A stretch of DNA of 58,217 nucleotides from CAYHVH01 sp964360335. Lineage in GTDB: Bacteria > Patescibacteriota > Doudnabacteria > UBA920 > 2-01-FULL-46-14. The notes under the pieces are model-generated. The model ran no database searches and was not told where the DNA came from. It was given only the letters and a program-made list of their open reading frames with translations. The stretch is from NCBI GenBank assembly GCA_964360335.1, contig CAYHVH010000003.1, positions 1 to 58,217 of the forward strand, written 5' to 3'. The position numbers and the translations under genes are program-made. How positions within the stretch are numbered: position 1 is the stretch's first letter; every line of letters starts with the position of its first letter. Below are positions 17,437 to 25,084 of this stretch, in pieces.

Positions 17437-18801
17437 ATGGACCAAGTTCGACAAGCCGGGCAGATCATTATCATCGCCTTGATTTTTATGGTGGTAATTT
17501 TGGTCTTGGTCGGCGCCCTCTTGGGTTTTGTTTTTCAAAACGTGGGAGGCACGAGAAGAGCCGTCGCCGGGGAGCAGGCTTTGCAGTTGGCCGATGCCGG
17601 TATTGACAAGGCCGTGTGGCGGCTGAACCAGACTGCCGGGGCCTTTAGCGGCGAGACGGACACGGTTTTGGGAACTGGAGTCTTTGACGTGAGTGTTGCG
17701 ACTCTTTCCGGAAATCTCAAAGAAGTCACCGCTACCGGCTACGTGCCGAACAAAACTAACCCCCAGGCTAGAAAACAAGTCAAAGTCCAAGTGAGCATCG
17801 ACACCACGACGATTAGTTTTAATTACGGGATTTTAGTCGGGGAAGGGGGACTGCAGCTCCAGAATAGTGCGCGGGTCGTGGGGAATGTCTACAGCAATGG
17901 TCTGATTGACGGGACCGGGGGCACGGCCAGAATTACCGGCGATGTCTATTCGGCCGGTCCAAGCGGGAGAATTTTCAATCGCGTGCAAATTGACGGGAGT
18001 GCCCACGCGCACCGGATTGACACAAACGTGACCATCGGCGGGAGCGCTTACGGACAGATTATGGATCGCGTCACAGTGGGGGGCAATGTTTTCACGAATT
18101 CCCTAAGCCGCTGCACGATTGGCGGCAATGCCTTCTTCACCACCAAGACCGCCTGCACCATTGCTGGGAGCCAAACCACCCCATACTCCGGGGAGCCAGA
18201 TCCGCCGCCCGAAACCTTTCCGCCCATTCCCAGCTCGCAAATTGAGAGCTGGAAAGCCCAAGCGGCGTCCGGCGGGACGATTACCGGCAATTATCTTTTG
18301 AGCGGGACCCAGCAAGCTTCCTTGGGGCCGAAAAAGATTGTGGGGGACTTGCGGCTCAGCAACACCGCCCGGCTCACACTCACTGGCCCCCTGTGGGTCA
18401 CCGGTGAGATCGAGATCACCAACAGTGCCGTTGTCGCGCTGGCCGCCTCTTACGGGAACAATAGCGAAGTGATGATCGCCGACGGCATTATCGAAGTCAA
18501 GAACAGCGCGGTGTTTCAAAAGGCCGGACCAAATAGTTACATCATGCTTCTGACCACCGCCACGGGCAACGACGACCAGTTTGAAATTGGCAACAGCGCG
18601 GATGGGCTGATTGCCTATGCTCCAAATGGAGAGGTGGAAATCACTAACAGCGCTGGGCTACGGGAAATCGTTGGCTGGCGAGTGGAGGTAAAGAATAGCG
18701 CGCAAGTCACTTATGAATCAGGATTGGCGAATGTTAACTTCTCTAGCGGGCCGGGCGGTTCTTGGACGGTGGTCCGAGGAACCTGGCGGGAAATCAAATA
18801 A
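17437..18801 (+). CDS. PilX-like pilus-associated protein with beta-helical repeat domain
   Basis: A 454-residue protein. It has a short basic N-terminus and a membrane helix IIIIALIFMVVILVLVGALLGF (about 9-30), then the PilX-type helix AVAGEQALQLADAGIDKAVWRLNQTAG. From about residue 140 there are repeated short strands built around N(S/T)A and GG: LQNSARVVGNV, LSNTARLTLTGP, ITNSAVVALAA, VKNSAVFQKA, ITNSAGLREIV, VKNSAQVTYESG. This repeat pattern suggests a right-handed beta-helix or bactofilin-like stack exposed outside the cell. No canonical prepilin peptidase site is seen. It may cap or decorate the pilus; its exact function is unknown. Confidence 0.7.
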   Translation: MDQVRQAGQIIIIALIFMVVILVLVGALLGFVFQNVGGTRRAVAGEQALQLADAGIDKAVWRLNQTAGAFSGETDTVLGTGVFDVSVATLSGNLKEVTATGYVPNKTNPQARKQVKVQVSIDTTTISFNYGILVGEGGLQLQNSARVVGNVYSNGLIDGTGGTARITGDVYSAGPSGRIFNRVQIDGSAHAHRIDTNVTIGGSAYGQIMDRVTVGGNVFTNSLSRCTIGGNAFFTTKTACTIAGSQTTPYSGEPDPPPETFPPIPSSQIESWKAQAASGGTITGNYLLSGTQQASLGPKKIVGDLRLSNTARLTLTGPLWVTGEIEITNSAVVALAASYGNNSEVMIADGIIEVKNSAVFQKAGPNSYIMLLTTATGNDDQFEIGNSADGLIAYAPNGEVEITNSAGLREIVGWRVEVKNSAQVTYESGLANVNFSSGPGGSWTVVRGTWREIK

Positions 18802-18803
18802 TT

Positions 18804-18832
18804 TTTACGGGTTTCAGGAATCGTGGTATAAT
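18804..18832 (+). promoter_or_regulatory. Promoter before pilM
   Basis: TTTACG (18804-18809), 17-bp spacer ending TGG, TATAAT (18827-18832); an extended -10 promoter. It starts immediately after the PilX-like gene and suggests a separate transcript for pilMNO. Confidence 0.6.
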
Positions 18833-18885
18833 AAAATATACTGTCAGTGATGAAGAAACAAAAAATTTAGGACGAAACAATTTTG

Positions 18886-20007
18886 ATGGTGAATTTATTT
18901 CGTGAGCGCCAATTACCGCTAGGGCTTGATTTGAGCGATATTTCCCTAAAACTCATGCAGTTTAGGGAACGCGGCGGCAAATATCTCGTCCAGGCCTATG
19001 CCGATGCCCCTATCCAGAAAGACGTATTGGCCGGCGAGAAAATCAAGGATCCGGGTATGCTCATCAAAACTATCCGGCAGGCAATCGCGGCCCCGCAATT
19101 CGGAAAGGTTACGACTGACGAGGTGGTCGCCTCTATCCCAGAAACCAAATCTTTCGTGCGGGTGATTCAGATTCCCAAAATGTCGGAGGCAGAAGCCGCC
19201 GAAGCTGTGCCTTGGGAAGCGGAAGCCTATATCCCTTTACCGATGAGTCAAGTTTATCTAGATTGGGTGCTCTTGGCCCCCGCTGCTTCCGCCCTAGATT
19301 CGGGAGGCGAGAGCAGCACCGAAAAGCTGACCGTTCTGATTACTGCCGCCCCGAAGGACTATGTTGACGACCTGGTGGCGATTTTGAAGAAGGCGGGACT
19401 GCGGCCCTTGGCTTTGGAAGTGGAATCCCAGGCCACGGCCCGGAGCTTGGTGTCGCGGCCGGAGGAAGCAGTGCTAATCGCGGATATCAATACGGTGCGG
19501 ACCAGTCTCATCATCTACGACAGAGGGGCGTTGCAGTTTACTTCTTCATTGCCGATTGCCGGGAACAGTTTCACAGAAAGCCTGGTCCAGGGGCTGGATT
19601 TAGATTTTGCGCATGCGGAACAACTCAAGCGCGAAGTGGGCATTGATGAGGATAGTCAACGTGGGGCCGTAAAAAAATCCCTCGTCCCAGTTCTCAATAA
19701 CTTGCTGGAAGAAATCAAAAATACCATTCGTTTTTATGAAGAGCATTCCCGGGGGAGTGAAAAGATTTCTCGCCTTTTACTCACCGGTGGTTCCAGCAAG
19801 CTTAGGCATCTGCCGTCTTTTTTGCATGAGAAGCTCACCCGCCAAGTCGCAGAAGAACATCCCTTGCGTTCCCTGCCAGGACTGAAGGTTGAGCTTGGCA
19901 ACCCCTGGGTAAATGCCTTAAGGAAAGGGCAGACTCCGGCTTTGTCCCGGGAAGATTCTTTAAGTTACACGACAGCGATCGGCCTCGCCCTCCGGGAGCA
20001 AAAATAA
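18886..20007 (+). CDS. pilM: Type IV pilus assembly protein PilM
   Basis: A 373-residue actin-like ATPase of the PilM family. The first phosphate loop is LGLDLSDISLKLMQF near the N-terminus, the second nucleotide-binding region is LIADINTVRTSLIIYDRG, and LLLTGGSSKLRHLPSFLHEKL is the adenosine motif. VPWEAEAYIPLPMSQV is the typical mid-protein block. The start is ATG 18886; TTG and GTG codons beside it are also possible. A cytoplasmic partner of PilN and PilB, it forms the inner-membrane alignment complex with the genes that follow. Confidence 0.93.
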   Translation: MVNLFRERQLPLGLDLSDISLKLMQFRERGGKYLVQAYADAPIQKDVLAGEKIKDPGMLIKTIRQAIAAPQFGKVTTDEVVASIPETKSFVRVIQIPKMSEAEAAEAVPWEAEAYIPLPMSQVYLDWVLLAPAASALDSGGESSTEKLTVLITAAPKDYVDDLVAILKKAGLRPLALEVESQATARSLVSRPEEAVLIADINTVRTSLIIYDRGALQFTSSLPIAGNSFTESLVQGLDLDFAHAEQLKREVGIDEDSQRGAVKKSLVPVLNNLLEEIKNTIRFYEEHSRGSEKISRLLLTGGSSKLRHLPSFLHEKLTRQVAEEHPLRSLPGLKVELGNPWVNALRKGQTPALSREDSLSYTTAIGLALREQK

Positions 20008-20011
20008 AGCT

Positions 20012-20569
20012 ATGAAAAAGTTTGTCAACCTTTTGCCGCCGGAAGAACAAAAGCAGCTTAAACTCCAGGAGCTCAACCGGGAACTCTTAAGCTTTGCTTT
20101 CTGGCTGGGTTTGAGCTTTTTGGTATTCATCGCTCTGCTGTATGCCGGCCGGGTTTTTTTGCGCTCCGAGCTTGCGGCCACTACCCAACAGGTAGCCGCG
20201 GAAACCGCTGCCCTTACTGACCTCCAGGAGGCGGGTTTGCCGGCGGAGGTGGAGAAATTTAACCTTAATCTCGCCAATTTTCGCACACTCACCGCGAAGC
20301 ACGAGACCTTAGCTCCAGTTCTTTTAGAGCTGGCAGAGTTGCTGCCTCCGGACCTCACCCTGTCCAGTTTGAGCCTCGACCGAAAATCCCGAAAGGTGGA
20401 AATAGCAGGCCGGGCCGGGAGCAGAAAGTCAGTCCTTATCCTGCGGCGGAATTTGCTAACTTCCCCCTCTTTCAGCAACGTGAATTTCCCTTTGGCCAAT
20501 CTGGAAAAAGCTACGGATCTGCCGTTTAGCTATCGGTTTTATCTTAAACCTAGTTCGCCTTCGCAATAA
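20012..20569 (+). CDS. pilN: Type IV pilus assembly protein PilN
   Basis: A 185-residue bitopic membrane protein. The start KKFVNLLPPEEQKQ is the NLLP motif that binds PilM in this family. A single membrane helix follows (FAFWLGLSFLVFIALLYAG, about 28-46), then a coiled coil and an alpha/beta periplasm-side domain (LLPPDLTLSSLSLDRKSRKVEIAG). It begins 4 bp after pilM and is followed after 1 bp by the PilO-like gene. Confidence 0.9.
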   Translation: MKKFVNLLPPEEQKQLKLQELNRELLSFAFWLGLSFLVFIALLYAGRVFLRSELAATTQQVAAETAALTDLQEAGLPAEVEKFNLNLANFRTLTAKHETLAPVLLELAELLPPDLTLSSLSLDRKSRKVEIAGRAGSRKSVLILRRNLLTSPSFSNVNFPLANLEKATDLPFSYRFYLKPSSPSQ

Positions 20570-20570
20570 G

Positions 20571-21194
20571 ATGTCTTTTTCCTCCTCCAGTCATACCGGA
20601 ATAATTCTGACCGCAGGCGGTGTCGTTGCCGGCCTCGTTTTGCTGGTAATTTTTGTGGTCTCGCCGCTGCTTCTGGACCTCGGCGCCGCCAATCTTGCCA
20701 TCCGGCAAGGCAGACAGGAACTTTCTAATCTCCAAGCGGAGATCAACAGTTACCGGGAGCTCTCTCTAGGTTTTGCGCGTTCTGCTCCGGAGCGGGAGGT
20801 TCTCCAGAAGATGTTTCCGCTGCGGGAAGAAATGGTGGGACTGGTGGAAGGTTTGGAGACTGCTGTAGAGGGCGCGGGGGCAAGCTCGAAGCTTACGATT
20901 ATCGACCGGCAGGAGCAGGAACAGGAGGGTCTGGGGCGGGGGGCCGCTACCCCCGAAATAGTGATATCCGGTCTGCGGCGGACGGAGGAGATTCCCTATC
21001 AGTTGGAGGTCGCGGGTGATTATCGGCAGCTCTTGGATTTTCTCTTGTATTTGGACAATTTAGGATTTTTGACAGAGATCCGGAAGCTCGAGGTCGTAGC
21101 CGACGCGGTCCAAAACCAGATTACCGGAGAGCCGCGTCAGAACGGGGAGGGAACCGCAAAATTGGAAGGCGTATTTTTCATAAGTAAGCCATGA
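20571..21194 (+). CDS. pilO: PilO-like pilus assembly protein
   Basis: A 207-residue bitopic protein: membrane helix IILTAGGVVAGLVLLVIFVVSPLLL (about 11-35), then a coiled coil (AIRQGRQELSNLQAEINSYREL) and a ferredoxin-like domain ending YQLEVAGDYRQLLDFLLYLDNLGFLTEIRKLEV, which is the PilO pattern. Sequence identity to PilO looks low, so the call rests largely on position and fold. A family C repeat follows the stop at once. Confidence 0.8.
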   Translation: MSFSSSSHTGIILTAGGVVAGLVLLVIFVVSPLLLDLGAANLAIRQGRQELSNLQAEINSYRELSLGFARSAPEREVLQKMFPLREEMVGLVEGLETAVEGAGASSKLTIIDRQEQEQEGLGRGAATPEIVISGLRRTEEIPYQLEVAGDYRQLLDFLLYLDNLGFLTEIRKLEVVADAVQNQITGEPRQNGEGTAKLEGVFFISKP

Positions 21195-21195
21195 G

Positions 21196-21291
21196 CCCCG
21201 TTAGACTTAGTTATTGGAATTTGTTGGAGTCTAATTTCGGGGTTGGTGATAAACTTTGTAGCCTGATAATTTTAAGAAAGGTCTAACGGGG
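21196..21291. repeat. Palindromic repeat, family C, intergenic copy
   Basis: CCCCGTTAGAC (21196-21206) and GTCTAACGGGG (21281-21291) are perfect inverted ends; an inner imperfect arm GTCTAATTTCGGGG lies at 21229-21242. The right end supplies the GTG start codon of the next gene. Confidence 0.85.
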
Positions 21292-21584
21292 TGAAATTTC
21301 TTGTCAGCAAGCCAAAATTGAAGGTCCGCTTGACATTTCTACTCTGGACAATTTTTGCGCTGCTGGTGCTGGGTCAGGTGCTGGCGCTTTATAAGTACTT
21401 GTACGCCGACTTCAAGGCCAGTGCTGTAAGTCCCGAGCCCCAGCCGACGGCGATTCTCCGCATTGATGAGGTAACTTCCCAGCAGGTCAAAGCGTGGTGG
21501 CAAGACCGGCAAAACTTTGAACTTCCGGCTTACAAGTTGCAGGCGGGGGATGTGGGCCGGGAAAATCCGTTCGCCGAGTATTAG
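21291..21584 (+). CDS. Small bitopic membrane protein at the end of the pilus operon
   Basis: A 97-residue protein starting with GTG, whose first codons lie at the edge of a family C repeat. It has a basic N-terminus, one membrane helix (LTFLLWTIFALLVLGQVLALYKYL, about 14-37), and a short soluble tail ending GDVGRENPFAEY. It stands where PilP or a small pilus lipoprotein would be expected, and the NPF-type tail recalls PilP or GspC-like linkers, but similarity is not enough to name it. A strong terminator follows. Confidence 0.6.
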   Translation: MKFLVSKPKLKVRLTFLLWTIFALLVLGQVLALYKYLYADFKASAVSPEPQPTAILRIDEVTSQQVKAWWQDRQNFELPAYKLQAGDVGRENPFAEY

Positions 21585-21601
21585 AAATTTTCGCGCGTTG
21601 C

Positions 21602-21632
21602 AAAAAACCCGCTTTTAAAAGCGGGTTTTTTG
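21602..21632 (+). terminator. Rho-independent terminator of the pilus operon (two-way)
   Basis: AAAAAACCCGC and GCGGGTTTTTT pair around TTTTAAAA. The A- and T-runs on both sides allow it to stop the pilus operon on plus and the tRNA transcript on minus. Confidence 0.88.
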
Positions 21633-21657
21633 GTGGGTCGTGCAGGAATCGAACCTC
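21631..21657 (-). pseudogene. 3' fragment of a tRNA-Lys-like gene with encoded CCA
   Basis: Read on minus it is the T-arm loop and 3' acceptor strand TTCGATTCCTGCACGACCC followed by ACCA, matching the 3' end of bacterial tRNA-Lys(TTT). The T-stem is damaged (three pairs left), and the upstream sequence has no matching acceptor 5' strand, D-arm or anticodon arm. It looks like a decayed tRNA gene or an attachment-site-like remnant beside an intact tRNA-Lys. Confidence 0.65.
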
Positions 21658-21700
21658 TAATCCGCCTTAGGCGGACCCCTGCCCCGCCTGCCATTACCAC

Positions 21701-21774
21701 TGCCCCCAGTAGGTCTCGAACCTACAACCTTCTCCTTAAGAGGGAGCTGCTCTACCAATTGAGCTATGAGGGCA
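21701..21774 (-). tRNA. tRNA-Lys (anticodon CTT)
   Basis: A cloverleaf of 74 nt: acceptor TGCCCTC paired with GGGGGCA, D-arm AGCTCAATTGGTAGAGC, anticodon loop CTCTTAA (CTT), T-arm GTAGG-TTCGAGA-CCTAC. No CCA is encoded. The closing pair of the anticodon stem is a mismatch. It decodes AAG. Confidence 0.9.
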
Positions 21775-21798
21775 ATGGCAGTGGCGGGCAGGTCTGCC

Positions 21799-21839
21799 AG
21801 CTCCGACGCTTCGGTCGGAGCCCCGACTGGGCGTCGGGG
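21799..21839. repeat. Two adjacent hairpins between tRNA genes
   Basis: GCTCCGAC/GTCGGAGC with loop GCTTCG is followed at once by CCCCGAC/GTCGGGG with loop TGGGC. They fill the 83-bp gap between tRNA-Lys and tRNA-Arg and may guide processing of a joint precursor, or they may be repeat remnants. Confidence 0.65.
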
Positions 21840-21857
21840 TTGAGCTAACGACCCGAA

Positions 21858-21929
21858 TGCCCTCGGAGGGAATCGAACCCCCACTCACAGGTCCGAAGCC
21901 TGTTGTGATATCCATTTCACCACGAGGGC
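21858..21929 (-). tRNA. tRNA-Arg (anticodon TCG)
   Basis: A cloverleaf of about 72 nt: acceptor GCCCTCG with CGAGGGC and discriminator A, anticodon stem ACAGG/CCTGT with loop CTTCGGA (TCG), and a T-arm with TTCGATT. No CCA is encoded. It decodes CGA. It is transcribed with tRNA-Lys on the minus strand. Confidence 0.9.
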
Positions 21930-21976
21930 GCTGTTTTATTATAAAAGGTTCAATTAATCTTTTCAATGCTTAGTGG

Positions 21977-21982
21977 TATAAT
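21977..21982 (+). promoter_or_regulatory. Extended -10 promoter of HTH/holA genes
   Basis: TGGTATAAT, with TATAAT at 21977-21982 and only 9 bp to the ATG at 21992, so the leader is about 2-4 nt. The -35 region (TTAATC) is weak. Confidence 0.6.
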
Positions 21983-21991
21983 ATCCCTGCC

Positions 21992-22201
21992 ATGGCTGAT
22001 GAGAAAGACAAAATTTACGGAGCCCGGGATCTAGCGCAGTTCTTCGGGGTTACCGAAAAGACCATCTGGGAATGGTGCAAGAAAGGCAAACTCCCGGCGT
22101 TTAAGATTGGCAAAGAATGGAAAGTCCGGGTGGTGGATCTCAACAAAACAATCAGCCAGAAGATTAATATTCATCGGGAAAAAGACGGTACCCTCTTTTA
22201 G
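21992..22201 (+). CDS. Small helix-turn-helix protein (excisionase/MerR-like fold)
   Basis: A 69-residue DNA-binding protein. YGARDLAQFFGVTEKTIWEW (about 9-28) is the HTH and KKGKLPAFKIGKEWKVRVVDL the wing, as in excisionase-family and BldC-like regulators. It shares this fold with the HTH protein at 9113. The stop is followed after 2 bp by holA, so the two genes are co-transcribed. The target is unknown. Confidence 0.75.
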   Translation: MADEKDKIYGARDLAQFFGVTEKTIWEWCKKGKLPAFKIGKEWKVRVVDLNKTISQKINIHREKDGTLF

Positions 22202-22203
22202 CT

Positions 22204-23190
22204 ATGATTTATCTGTTCTATGGGGACGATACCTTGACGCTCTTGCAGGAGCTCTGGACGCTCAAGGAAAAATTTATCCAAAAACATTCGCGCCAGGCAG
22301 TCGAGGAACTCGCAATCGACGCCCAGACGACGGATGGCGGGCTTCGGGCGGCCTTGCAGGGCCTTTTGGAAAACCCGAGTTTATTCGCCCTGAAAAAGTT
22401 AGTGGTACTGCGGGATTTTCTGAACGAGCTTCATGATTATCCGGCGGCCGAGGCCTACCTCCTTACCGCTCTCGGCAAGCTTGGCTCGGCGGTGACCGTG
22501 GTGTTCTCGCAGCTTCAGCCGGTTGACCGGCGGTTGCGGTTCTTTAAAAAACTCTGGGGTTTAGCCACGACCAAGGAATTTACGGTGCCCTCGGAAAAAG
22601 CTTTGGAGACCTGGATAAAAAACCGCCTAAAAAAGGACGGATACGAGATCGAAAAACCGGCTCTGCAGGAGCTCCTGGCGGCCTTGGGAGCGGAGTTTGA
22701 GATGTGGCAGGTGGAAGGGGAGTTGCAGAAACTGATGTTTTACCGGCAGAACGACAAAACCATTAAGCTTCCCGAAGTAAAGGAGCTCGTTTCCCGCAAT
22801 ATCTCGGCTTCGGTTTTTGACCTGACCAATTTGGTGGCCGAGGGCAAGATCCCGGCCGCCGTGGCGCTCCTCGAGCAGATGATTGCCACTGCTCCGGCGA
22901 CCGACTCCAAGGATCGGATCATTCAAATTGTTGGAGCGCTGGCTTCGCAAATTCGTTCCCTCCTCTTGGTCAAGGATTTGGAACGGGAGCACCAGAGTGC
23001 GGAAATTGCGAAGATCCTGGACTGGCAGGCCGGCCGGGTGTGGATTAACCTCAAGCTGGCCGCGAAATTCAACAAGGAAAAATTAATCCAACTCCTCCTG
23101 GATTTGAAAGCGATTGATTTTCGGCTCAAGACCTCGGAAGAGCCGCCCAAACTGCTTTTGACCTTGTTTTTCCAGAAGGCCGCCGCTTAA
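22204..23190 (+). CDS. holA: DNA polymerase III delta subunit
   Basis: A 328-residue clamp-loader delta subunit that opens the beta clamp. The opening MIYLFYGDDTLTLLQELWTLKEKF is the typical HolA N-terminus, with the P-loop-like segment lacking a true Walker Lys as expected for delta. LFALKKLVVLRDFL, LVSRNISASVFDLTNLVAEGKI and the C-terminal LEREHQSAEIAKIL ... LLLDLKAIDFRLKTSEEPPKLLLTLFF match the family's helical collar. The length is normal. It sits 2 bp after the HTH gene and 13 bp before archease. Confidence 0.9.
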   Translation: MIYLFYGDDTLTLLQELWTLKEKFIQKHSRQAVEELAIDAQTTDGGLRAALQGLLENPSLFALKKLVVLRDFLNELHDYPAAEAYLLTALGKLGSAVTVVFSQLQPVDRRLRFFKKLWGLATTKEFTVPSEKALETWIKNRLKKDGYEIEKPALQELLAALGAEFEMWQVEGELQKLMFYRQNDKTIKLPEVKELVSRNISASVFDLTNLVAEGKIPAAVALLEQMIATAPATDSKDRIIQIVGALASQIRSLLLVKDLEREHQSAEIAKILDWQAGRVWINLKLAAKFNKEKLIQLLLDLKAIDFRLKTSEEPPKLLLTLFFQKAAA

Positions 23191-23203
23191 TCTAAAGTTC
23201 GAT

Positions 23204-23605
23204 ATGTATGAATTCCTGGAACATACCGGGGAATTGGCGGTCCGGGTAAAAGGCAAGGATTTGCCTTCTCTTTTTATCAGTGCCGCTGCGGCCATGAATG
23301 ACTATCTGCTTCAGGATTTGACGCCTGGTGCCGAACAGGGCACGGAAACAATTGAAGTCTCGGCCGCTGATTACAGAAGTTTATTGGTGGCCTGGCTGTC
23401 AGAGATTCTTTATCGGATTGAGGTTAATGACTGTATTTATCAGAAGTTTGAGGTTAAGGTTCTGGAGAAAACCGCGTTGATTGCGGAAATTACGGGGGCC
23501 AGGGTTAGAAAGCTCGCCCGGGATATCAAGGCCGCAACCCATCATGGGTTGGAGATTAAGCGGATACCGGACGGTTACGAAGTGGTAATTATTTTCGATA
23601 TTTGA
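23204..23605 (+). CDS. Archease (RtcB activator)
   Basis: A 133-residue archease. The N-terminal YEFLEHTGELAVRVKGK matches the conserved HTADxxxxxxG start, though the usual Asp in HTAD is Gly-Glu here. SLFISAAAAMNDYLL, LVAWLSEILYRIEVNDCIYQKF and IKAATHHGLEIKRIPDGYEVVIIFDI are the other family blocks, and the C-terminal Asp is kept. Archease speeds RtcB guanylylation and turnover. The rtcB gene follows after a family B repeat. Confidence 0.88.
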   Translation: MYEFLEHTGELAVRVKGKDLPSLFISAAAAMNDYLLQDLTPGAEQGTETIEVSAADYRSLLVAWLSEILYRIEVNDCIYQKFEVKVLEKTALIAEITGARVRKLARDIKAATHHGLEIKRIPDGYEVVIIFDI

Positions 23606-23667
23606 GATTGCTTCGTGTTCGCTCGCAATGATGTCATTGCGACGAGGCGAAGCCGAGGAAGCAATCT
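23605..23667. repeat. Palindromic repeat, family B, paired copy
   Basis: GATTGCTTCG...CTCGCAATGA and CATTGCGACGAGG...GAAGCAATC are two half-elements facing each other. They fill the whole gap between archease and rtcB; the rtcB ATG overlaps the right edge. Confidence 0.85.
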
Positions 23668-25065
23668 ATGGATTTTCAGAAGCTCAAAAAAATTTCTGAT
23701 TATGTCTATGAGATCCCGCGCTCCTATCGAGCGGATATGCGGGTTCCGGCGAGACTTCTTATTTCCGAGAAACTCTTGGCCGAGACCCGGGACGATAAAA
23801 GTCTGGAACAGCTCGTGAATGTCACGACGATTCCGGGAATTTATAAATATGCTTTGGCAATGCCCGATATCCACCAAGGCTACGGTTTTCCAGTCGGGGG
23901 AGTAGCGGCGACCGAGATGCCGCAGGGCTTGGTCTCGCCAGGTGGCATCGGCTACGACATCAATTGCGGCGTCCGGCTTTTGAAAAGCGGCCTGACCCTG
24001 GAGGACGTGAAGCCCCATTTGCGCTCCTTGGCCCAGCAACTCCAGCGCGAGGTCCCCAGCGGGGTGGGAGAGGGAGGAAGATGGAAACTTAAGCCCGCGG
24101 AAGTGGACCAAGTTCTGGAAGGGGGGGCGCCGTGGCTCGTGGAAAAAAAGGGCTTGGGCCGGGTGGAGGATTTGGAGAAGCAGGAAAGCCGGGGCTGTTT
24201 GCCTGGGGCCTCGGCCAAAACCGTGAGCGTAAGGGCCAAAAGACGCGGCAGCGACCAACTCGGGACCTTGGGGGCGGGCAATCACTTTCTGGAAATTCAG
24301 CAGGTGCAGAAAATTTACGCGGCCGAGCCGGCTGGGCAATTTGGACTCAAGGAAAATCAAATCGTGGTCATGATTCATTGCGGCAGCCGGGGCTTGGGCC
24401 ACCAAAACGCCACCGACTATATTGCTCTGATGACCCAGATTATGCCCCGCTACGGGATTAGTTTGCCGGACCGGCAGCTGGCGGGCGTGCCTTACGAAAC
24501 ACCCGAGGGAAAAAATTATTTTGCCTCGATGTGCGCCGCGGCCAATTTTGCCTGGGCCAACCGCCAAGCCATCACGGCCGAGGTCAGGGAAGGTTTTAAA
24601 AAAGTTCTACCGCCAACTTTGGACTCGTCCTTGGAGGTGGTTTATGACGTCGCCCATAACATTGCGAAACTTGAGGAATACGACGGCCGAAAACTTTTGG
24701 TGCACCGCAAAGGCGCAACCCGGGCTTTCCCCGGACAACCGGTCCTTATCCCCGGCAGCATGGGCACCGCTTCTTTTGTTTTGGTCGGCCGCCCCGGTTC
24801 AATGGAAGTTTCTTTTGGCAGCGCCTGCCACGGAGCGGGCAGGCGCATGTCCAGGACCCGCGCCCGGGAGCAGGTTCGGGGAGATCAACTCAAAAGGGAA
24901 TTGGAAGGAAGAGGCATCGCCGTGGCCGCCGGTTCGCTTTCCGGGTTGGCCGAGGAAGCCCCCGAGGCTTACAAAGACGTGGACGAAGTAGTCCGCGTGG
25001 TCCAGGAAGCCGGGATCGCCGAAATCGTGGCGCGGTTGGTGCCGCTTGCCGTGGTGAAAGGGTAG
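23668..25065 (+). CDS. rtcB: RNA-splicing ligase RtcB
   Basis: A 465-residue GTP-dependent RNA ligase joining 2',3'-cyclic phosphate (via 3'-phosphate) to 5'-OH ends. It contains the Mn-site blocks MPDIHQGYGFPVGGV, ISPGGIGYDINCGVR-like SPGGIGYDINCGVRLL, LGTLGAGNHFLEIQ, HCGSRGLGH and VYDVAHNIAK. The GTP-binding region is KGATRAFPGQPVLIPGSMGT, and the nucleophilic His is in HGAGRRMSRTRA. The ATG lies at the edge of a repeat and gives the usual N-terminus. Together with archease it points to an RNA repair or tRNA-maturation role. Confidence 0.96.
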   Translation: MDFQKLKKISDYVYEIPRSYRADMRVPARLLISEKLLAETRDDKSLEQLVNVTTIPGIYKYALAMPDIHQGYGFPVGGVAATEMPQGLVSPGGIGYDINCGVRLLKSGLTLEDVKPHLRSLAQQLQREVPSGVGEGGRWKLKPAEVDQVLEGGAPWLVEKKGLGRVEDLEKQESRGCLPGASAKTVSVRAKRRGSDQLGTLGAGNHFLEIQQVQKIYAAEPAGQFGLKENQIVVMIHCGSRGLGHQNATDYIALMTQIMPRYGISLPDRQLAGVPYETPEGKNYFASMCAAANFAWANRQAITAEVREGFKKVLPPTLDSSLEVVYDVAHNIAKLEEYDGRKLLVHRKGATRAFPGQPVLIPGSMGTASFVLVGRPGSMEVSFGSACHGAGRRMSRTRAREQVRGDQLKRELEGRGIAVAAGSLSGLAEEAPEAYKDVDEVVRVVQEAGIAEIVARLVPLAVVKG

Positions 25066-25072
25066 GGTGTGA

Positions 25073-25078
25073 TATACT
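25073..25078 (+). promoter_or_regulatory. Extended -10 promoter of the ZIP gene, leaderless
   Basis: TGATATACT with TATACT at 25073-25078 and 6 bp to the ATG at 25085, which would place the transcript start at the start codon. No good -35 is seen. Confidence 0.5.
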
Positions 25079-25084
25079 AGAAAT

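Noticed and set aside
24040..24085. Possible family A insertion in rtcB (VPSGVGEGG)
   Set aside because: The segment is the normal RtcB sequence at this place; the DNA lacks the palindrome.
23575..24567. 330-codon open frame opposite rtcB
   Set aside because: Shadow of the GC-rich third positions of rtcB; the composition is odd (Pro/His/Arg-rich) and no family pattern is seen.
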